Below are positions 8,259 through 10,033 of a stretch of 10,033 bases of DNA, one piece after another. This stretch comes from Oscillospiraceae bacterium (GTDB lineage: Bacteria > Bacillota_A > Clostridia > Oscillospirales > JAAYXM01). The stretch covers positions 1-10,033 of the forward strand of contig JAFQVE010000517.1 of assembly GCA_017408185.1 (NCBI GenBank), written 5' to 3'. The translations under genes and the position numbers were made by a program. How positions within the stretch are numbered: position 1 is the first letter of the stretch; every line of letters begins with the position of its first letter. Under the pieces are notes generated by a model. The model was given only the letters and a program-made list of their open reading frames with translations. It did no database searches and was not told where the DNA came from.

Positions 8259-8269
8259 CCCCCCCCCCC
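8259..8269. repeat. Homopolymeric C11 (G11 on the coding strand) in the leader of the surface gene
   Basis: Eleven consecutive C on the plus strand lie 36-46 nt upstream of the ATG at 8222, between a putative promoter (8357-8385) and the ribosome binding site. Runs of T6 (8273-8278) and T8 (8283-8290) are adjacent. Long poly-G/C runs upstream of surface genes are a known slipped-strand phase-variation device in other bacteria. That function here is inference, and the exact length may also suffer from sequencing error. Confidence 0.85.
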
Positions 8270-8356
8270 GAATTTTTTGGCATTTTTTTTCATAAAAATT
8301 CAGGAAGAGGCAGATGTTTTATTTCGTGGCACATATCGCCACACTTTTGTAATAAC

Positions 8357-8385
8357 ATTTTAACATTTCCGAGCGAAAAATCCAA
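8357..8385 (-). promoter_or_regulatory. Putative sigma70 promoter of the 983-codon gene
   Basis: On the minus strand TTGGAT (8380-8385) and TAAAAT (8357-8362) are separated by 17 bp. The -35 box overlaps the end of repeat copy 1, so the downstream surface gene may use a promoter partly supplied by the repeat. The predicted leader is about 130 nt and includes the G11 tract. The match is imperfect. Confidence 0.35.
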
Positions 8386-8458
8386 TGTAAAATATTGCAC
8401 GTTTTGGCAAAACAAAAAGCCCGGCATCAAACCGGACTTTGAGAGTTGTAATTCATTG
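8381..8458 (-). repeat. TA-module repeat, copy 1
   Basis: The 39-bp core at 8381-8419 is identical to copies at 9231-9269 and 9829-9867. It includes GTTTTGCCAAAAC, itself a short palindrome. Similarity continues through the terminator hairpin and, more loosely, to about 8458. The last part lies inside the coding sequence of the HigA-like antitoxin, so the C-terminal residues of that protein are encoded by the repeat. Confidence 0.85.
8409..8438 (-). terminator. Intrinsic terminator of the HigBA-like operon, overlapping the antitoxin stop
   Basis: In minus-strand RNA the arm AGUCCGG (8432-8438) pairs with CCGGGCU (8418-8424), with one G-U pair, around a 7-nt loop. UUUUUGUUUU follows. The antitoxin TGA stop (8427-8429) sits in the loop, so a terminating ribosome would cover the hairpin. 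Confidence 0.8.
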
Positions 8459-8798
8459 GAACAACCGCGAGCGTTTTCCCTAATGGTGCCAACACCTTTA
8501 AAAGTGTATCTATCTGAGGACTTGTAGTGCCCTTTTCCATTCTTGCAATAATTGGTTGCTTGACCCCGCTAAGCTCTTCAAGCTTTTTCTGACTTATCCC
8601 TTTTTCTTGTCGTGCTTTTATAAGCGCGCCAATGAGTTCAACTCTTAAATTGCTTTCAGCAATTTCCTCTTGAGTTAAGCGAGAATCCATAAAAGCAAGC
8701 ACATCGCTTCCTACTGCATCATCCCCACGAGTACGGATATCAGCAATGGTTTCTTCAGCTTGTAACAATGCATGTTCCATATCCATATTATTTTTCAT
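8427..8798 (-). CDS. HigA-like XRE-family antitoxin
   Basis: This 123-residue protein has a Cro/CI-type helix-turn-helix in its C-terminal half (about 56-108). Recognisable are LIKARQEKGISQKKLEELSG, then VKQPIIARMEKGTTSP and LLKVLAPLGKTLAVV. The family role is to bind and neutralise the partner HigB/Gp49-type toxin and repress the shared promoter. The ATG at 8798 lies one base after the toxin's TAA stop, with AGGAG about 8 nt upstream inside the toxin gene, so translation is probably coupled. The N-terminal 55 residues are acidic and helix-prone and may form the toxin contact; that is inference. The last residues (SQSPV) and the stop codon lie in the terminator hairpin of repeat copy 1, which is unusual. 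Confidence 0.88.
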   Translation of the reverse strand: MKNNMDMEHALLQAEETIADIRTRGDDAVGSDVLAFMDSRLTQEEIAESNLRVELIGALIKARQEKGISQKKLEELSGVKQPIIARMEKGTTSPQIDTLLKVLAPLGKTLAVVPMNYNSQSPV

Positions 8799-8799
8799 T

Positions 8800-9153
8800 T
8801 TACTTGCTCCTCTCCATATAATCTTTCATGCGCCGTTCTGCCTTGTCTATCTCTCTTCCGGGAGTTTTTTGTGTCTTCTTGACAAAGTGTGATAATAACA
8901 CATACTGTGTACCATCATATGCAAAAAGCAATATACGATTGCGCAACGGACGAAGTTCCCATATTTTTCCGCGCAAATGCTTGACATACGGTTCACCAGC
9001 TTTTGTTCCATTCTCGCTTAAAATTTTAATATATTCTCTTATTTTAGTAAAATTGATACGGCTATCCTTATCTTTTCGCTTTGCCAATTCTTCAAGATAT
9101 TCCCGAAGTGGCTCTTTACCATCTTCATCTCTATAAAACTTAACTGAGTACAC
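8800..9153 (-). CDS. HigB-like toxin, phage-derived Gp49 family (RelE superfamily)
   Basis: This 117-residue basic protein has the pattern of Gp49-like/HigB toxins: KEPLREYLEELAKRKDKDSR, then KHLRGKIWELRPLRNRILLF, then LLSHFVKKTQKTPGREIDKA. Characterised family members are ribosome-dependent mRNA interferases. The basic RPLRNR and KKTQKTP segments correspond to family-conserved positions. The start is a GTG at 9153 with GGGAGGG (9164-9170) 10 nt upstream; no better in-frame start exists. It is the first gene of a two-gene operon (toxin before antitoxin, the HigBA order) behind the promoter at 9181-9209. Cleavage activity is inferred from the family. Confidence 0.88.
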   Translation of the reverse strand: MYSVKFYRDEDGKEPLREYLEELAKRKDKDSRINFTKIREYIKILSENGTKAGEPYVKHLRGKIWELRPLRNRILLFAYDGTQYVLLSHFVKKTQKTPGREIDKAERRMKDYMERSK

Positions 9154-9180
9154 TACAAATTATCCCTCCCTTTATTATTC

Positions 9181-9209
9181 ATTATACTTTAAACAAAGCA
9201 CAATGTCAA
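9181..9209 (-). promoter_or_regulatory. Perfect-consensus sigma70 promoter of the HigBA-like operon
   Basis: On the minus strand TTGACA (9204-9209), a 17-bp spacer and TATAAT (9181-9186) match consensus exactly. The expected transcript start is near 9174, giving a leader of about 20 nt that contains the GGGAGGG site. Confidence 0.88.
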
Positions 9210-9231
9210 TAACTAAAAAGTTATTGACATT
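9202..9231. promoter_or_regulatory. Putative operator palindrome covering the -35 box
   Basis: AATGTCAATAACT (9202-9214) and AGTTATTGACATT (9219-9231) are exact reverse complements around AAAA. The inner arm contains the -35 hexamer, so a bound dimer would block RNA polymerase. This is the expected layout for autoregulation by the HigA-like antitoxin. The binding protein is inferred. Confidence 0.7.
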
Positions 9232-9314
9232 CCAATGTAAAATATTGCACGTTTTGGCAAAACAAAAAGACCCGGTATCAAACCGAGCCCTAAGTGTTTT
9301 AACAATATTCTGCC
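9231..9314 (-). repeat. TA-module repeat, copy 2
   Basis: The core at 9231-9269 is identical to the other two copies. Beyond the terminator hairpin, similarity to copy 3 continues to 9314 (AACAATATTCTGCC on the plus strand in both). It separates the RelE-type module from the HigBA-like module. Confidence 0.88.
9259..9290 (-). terminator. Intrinsic terminator after the RelE-type module
   Basis: In minus-strand RNA GGGCUCGG (9283-9290) pairs with CCGGGUCU (9268-9275), using G-U pairs, around a 7-nt loop. A U-rich run (UUUUUGUUUU) follows. It lies about 30 nt after the stop of the 62-codon gene. Confidence 0.75.
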
Positions 9315-9320
9315 GTGCTT

Positions 9321-9509
9321 TTACCAGCTTATATCTGCAAGATTAAAAACATCACCATTTTTTATATCCACTTGTGCTTCAGCTATTGCAGATACTTCAT
9401 CTGCATACGGCTTTGCGCCCGGAACAAATCGCACCAAAACATTATATATGGTTTCCATATCAGTTTCATTGAGCATATCAATTAAATCGTGCAACATTGC
9501 CTTACTCAT
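9321..9509 (-). CDS. Small putative antitoxin partner of the RelE/ParE toxin
   Basis: This acidic 62-residue protein begins MSKAMLHDLIDMLNETDMET and ends IKNGDVFNLADISW. It directly follows a RelE-type toxin. A perfect AGGAGG (9518-9523) overlaps the toxin's TAG stop and lies 8 nt before this ATG, so the pair is translationally coupled. Size, charge and position fit an antitoxin, and the helical N-terminus plus extended C-terminal tail suit a toxin-wrapping antitoxin. I see no clear ribbon-helix-helix or helix-turn-helix, so how this operon would be autoregulated is unclear. The assignment rests mainly on context. Confidence 0.72.
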   Translation of the reverse strand: MSKAMLHDLIDMLNETDMETIYNVLVRFVPGAKPYADEVSAIAEAQVDIKNGDVFNLADISW

Positions 9510-9521
9510 AATAACAGCCTC

Positions 9522-9761
9522 CTATAAATTCTTATAAGCTTCTCCACGTGGTAAAACCGCCATCACAGTTATTATCTCTCCATCCGAGGAGTATATAACT
9601 CTAAAATCGCCAACCCGCAACCTGTAATAATCAGTATATCCCTGCAATCTTTTCACATCACCGAGAGGTAGCTTATTTATTCCGCAAATAATTCTTTCTC
9701 TTGTTGCAGCATCAAGCCTTTTCATATTTTTAACAGCCGTCTTCGTAATAAATATCTGCAT
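9522..9761 (-). CDS. RelE/ParE-family toxin
   Basis: This 79-residue basic protein has the RelE/ParE fold signature: MQIFITKTAVKNMKRLDAAT at the start, then KLPLGDVKRLQGYTDYYRLR, VGDFRVIY and a C-terminal VMAVLPRGEAYK. RelE members cleave mRNA on the ribosome, while ParE members target gyrase; the sequence alone does not decide between them. Length is normal for the family. The ATG at 9761 has AGGTGG (9769-9774) 7 nt upstream. The predicted transcript start from the promoter at 9781-9809 falls near 9774, so the leader is very short. It is the first gene of a toxin-first operon with the 62-codon gene. Confidence 0.87.
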   Translation of the reverse strand: MQIFITKTAVKNMKRLDAATRERIICGINKLPLGDVKRLQGYTDYYRLRVGDFRVIYSSDGEIITVMAVLPRGEAYKNL

Positions 9762-9780
9762 TACCTCACCACCTAATTTT

Positions 9781-9809
9781 ATTATATTTTAAACCGAGCA
9801 GAAAGTCAA
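9781..9809 (-). promoter_or_regulatory. Sigma70 promoter of the RelE-type module
   Basis: On the minus strand TTGACT (9804-9809), a 17-bp spacer and TATAAT (9781-9786). Upstream of the -35 is an imperfect palindrome centred on AACT-AAAA-AGTT. The promoter aligns with the HigBA-like one (shared GTTATTGAC and GTTTAAA), so these two unrelated TA modules have related control regions. Confidence 0.83.
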
Positions 9810-9828
9810 TAACTTTTTAGTTGTCATA

Positions 9829-9911
9829 TCCAATGTAAAATATTGCACGTTTTGGCAAAACAAAAAGCCCGGCATCAAACCGGGCTCTGTGTGTTGTAAC
9901 AATATTCTGCC
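9829..9911 (-). repeat. TA-module repeat, copy 3
   Basis: The 39-bp core at 9829-9867 is identical to copies 1 and 2. Similarity to copy 2 runs through the hairpin to 9911. It sits directly after the HicB stop and before the RelE-type promoter. Within the repeat, AATATTGTTACA and AATATTTTACA (minus strand) flank the hairpin as near-identical direct repeats. Confidence 0.88.
9857..9886 (-). terminator. Intrinsic terminator after the HicB gene
   Basis: In minus-strand RNA AGCCCGG (9880-9886) and CCGGGCU (9866-9872) form a perfect 7-bp stem around a 7-nt loop. UUUUUGUUUU follows. It lies about 25 nt after the HicB stop at 9912-9914. Confidence 0.85.
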
Positions 9912-10033
9912 TTATATTCTTTGTGCCGAATGCTCAGCATTGTTTTTTGAAAGGAGATACAGACAATATTGATTCATACTAATCCCTTCGCGCTTTGAAT
10001 TCTCCGAAAGAGACTTGTGAAGCGATTTTGGAA
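9912..10033 (-). CDS. hicB: HicB-family antitoxin, C-terminal fragment (5' end outside the window)
   Basis: Reading the minus strand from the window edge gives 39 residues and a TAA stop at 9912-9914. PKSLHKSLSENSKREGISMN followed by QYCLYLLS is the characteristic C-terminal ribbon-helix-helix-like DNA-binding end of HicB antitoxins. In the family, HicB neutralises the HicA RNase toxin and represses the operon. HicA usually precedes HicB and would lie beyond base 10033. The stop is followed by repeat copy 3 and its terminator, the same layout as the next two TA modules. The family call rests on this short tail. Confidence 0.78.
   Translation of the reverse strand, partial: PKSLHKSLSENSKREGISMNQYCLYLLSKNNAEHSAQRI

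Noticed and set aside
8326..8342. GTGGC/GCCAC hairpin in the surface-gene leader
   Set aside because: A 5-bp stem with a 7-nt loop is weak and easily occurs by chance; nothing else supports it.
8381..9867. CRISPR array
   Set aside because: There are only three copies, spaced 850 and 598 bp apart, with complete genes between them.
8381..9911. Repeats as integron attC sites
   Set aside because: The layout is similar, but I found no RYYYAAC / GTTRRRY core pair in any copy and no integrase in the window. The central hairpin is better explained as a rho-independent terminator.

Overview
The window looks like a chromosomal accessory region of a Gram-positive, Clostridia-type gut bacterium (Oscillospirales-like is my inference). 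The signs are AGGAGG-type ribosome binding sites, consensus TTGACA/TATAAT promoters, very large secreted proteins built from bacterial Ig-like and carbohydrate-binding-type beta modules, and small type II toxin-antitoxin (TA) genes. The standard genetic code fits: TAA, TAG and TGA all serve as stops. Every gene I can support is on the minus strand, so the text below runs from high to low coordinates.

Region 1 (10033 to about 8381) is a compact run of TA modules. It starts with the last 39 codons of a HicB-family antitoxin. A RelE/ParE toxin with a 62-residue partner follows, then a HigB (Gp49-like) toxin with a HigA-like helix-turn-helix antitoxin. Each module ends in a copy of one repeat of about 80 bp. 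It has a 39-bp core that is identical in all three copies, plus a rho-independent terminator. The two complete modules each have a sigma70-type promoter with 17-bp spacing, and one -35 box lies inside a perfect 13-bp inverted repeat. The result is a terminator / promoter-operator / toxin / antitoxin unit used repeatedly with unrelated TA families, which resembles a cassette array. This segment is visibly more AT-rich than the surface genes.

Region 2 (8381 to 5271) is the 983-codon gene for a secreted multi-module protein. Its leader carries an 11-base G run (minus strand) between a putative promoter and the ribosome binding site, a possible phase-variation tract.

Region 3 (5270 to 4903) is a 368-bp intergenic stretch with no gene. 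It is packed with hairpins, including a nested palindrome of about 91 bp and a competing 10-bp pairing.

Region 4 (4902 to beyond base 1) is an open frame of at least 1634 codons. It is a giant secreted paralogue of the 983-residue protein, with at least six or seven Ig-like modules and several beta-sandwich binding-type modules. At the window edge it enters a segment resembling the start of heparinase II/III-type lyase domains.

The two surface genes share an extended colinear N-terminal architecture and one DNA block that is about 89% identical, so they are a tandem duplication that was later reshuffled. They probably act outside the cell on host or dietary glycans, or as adhesins. The TA modules probably stabilise the locus.
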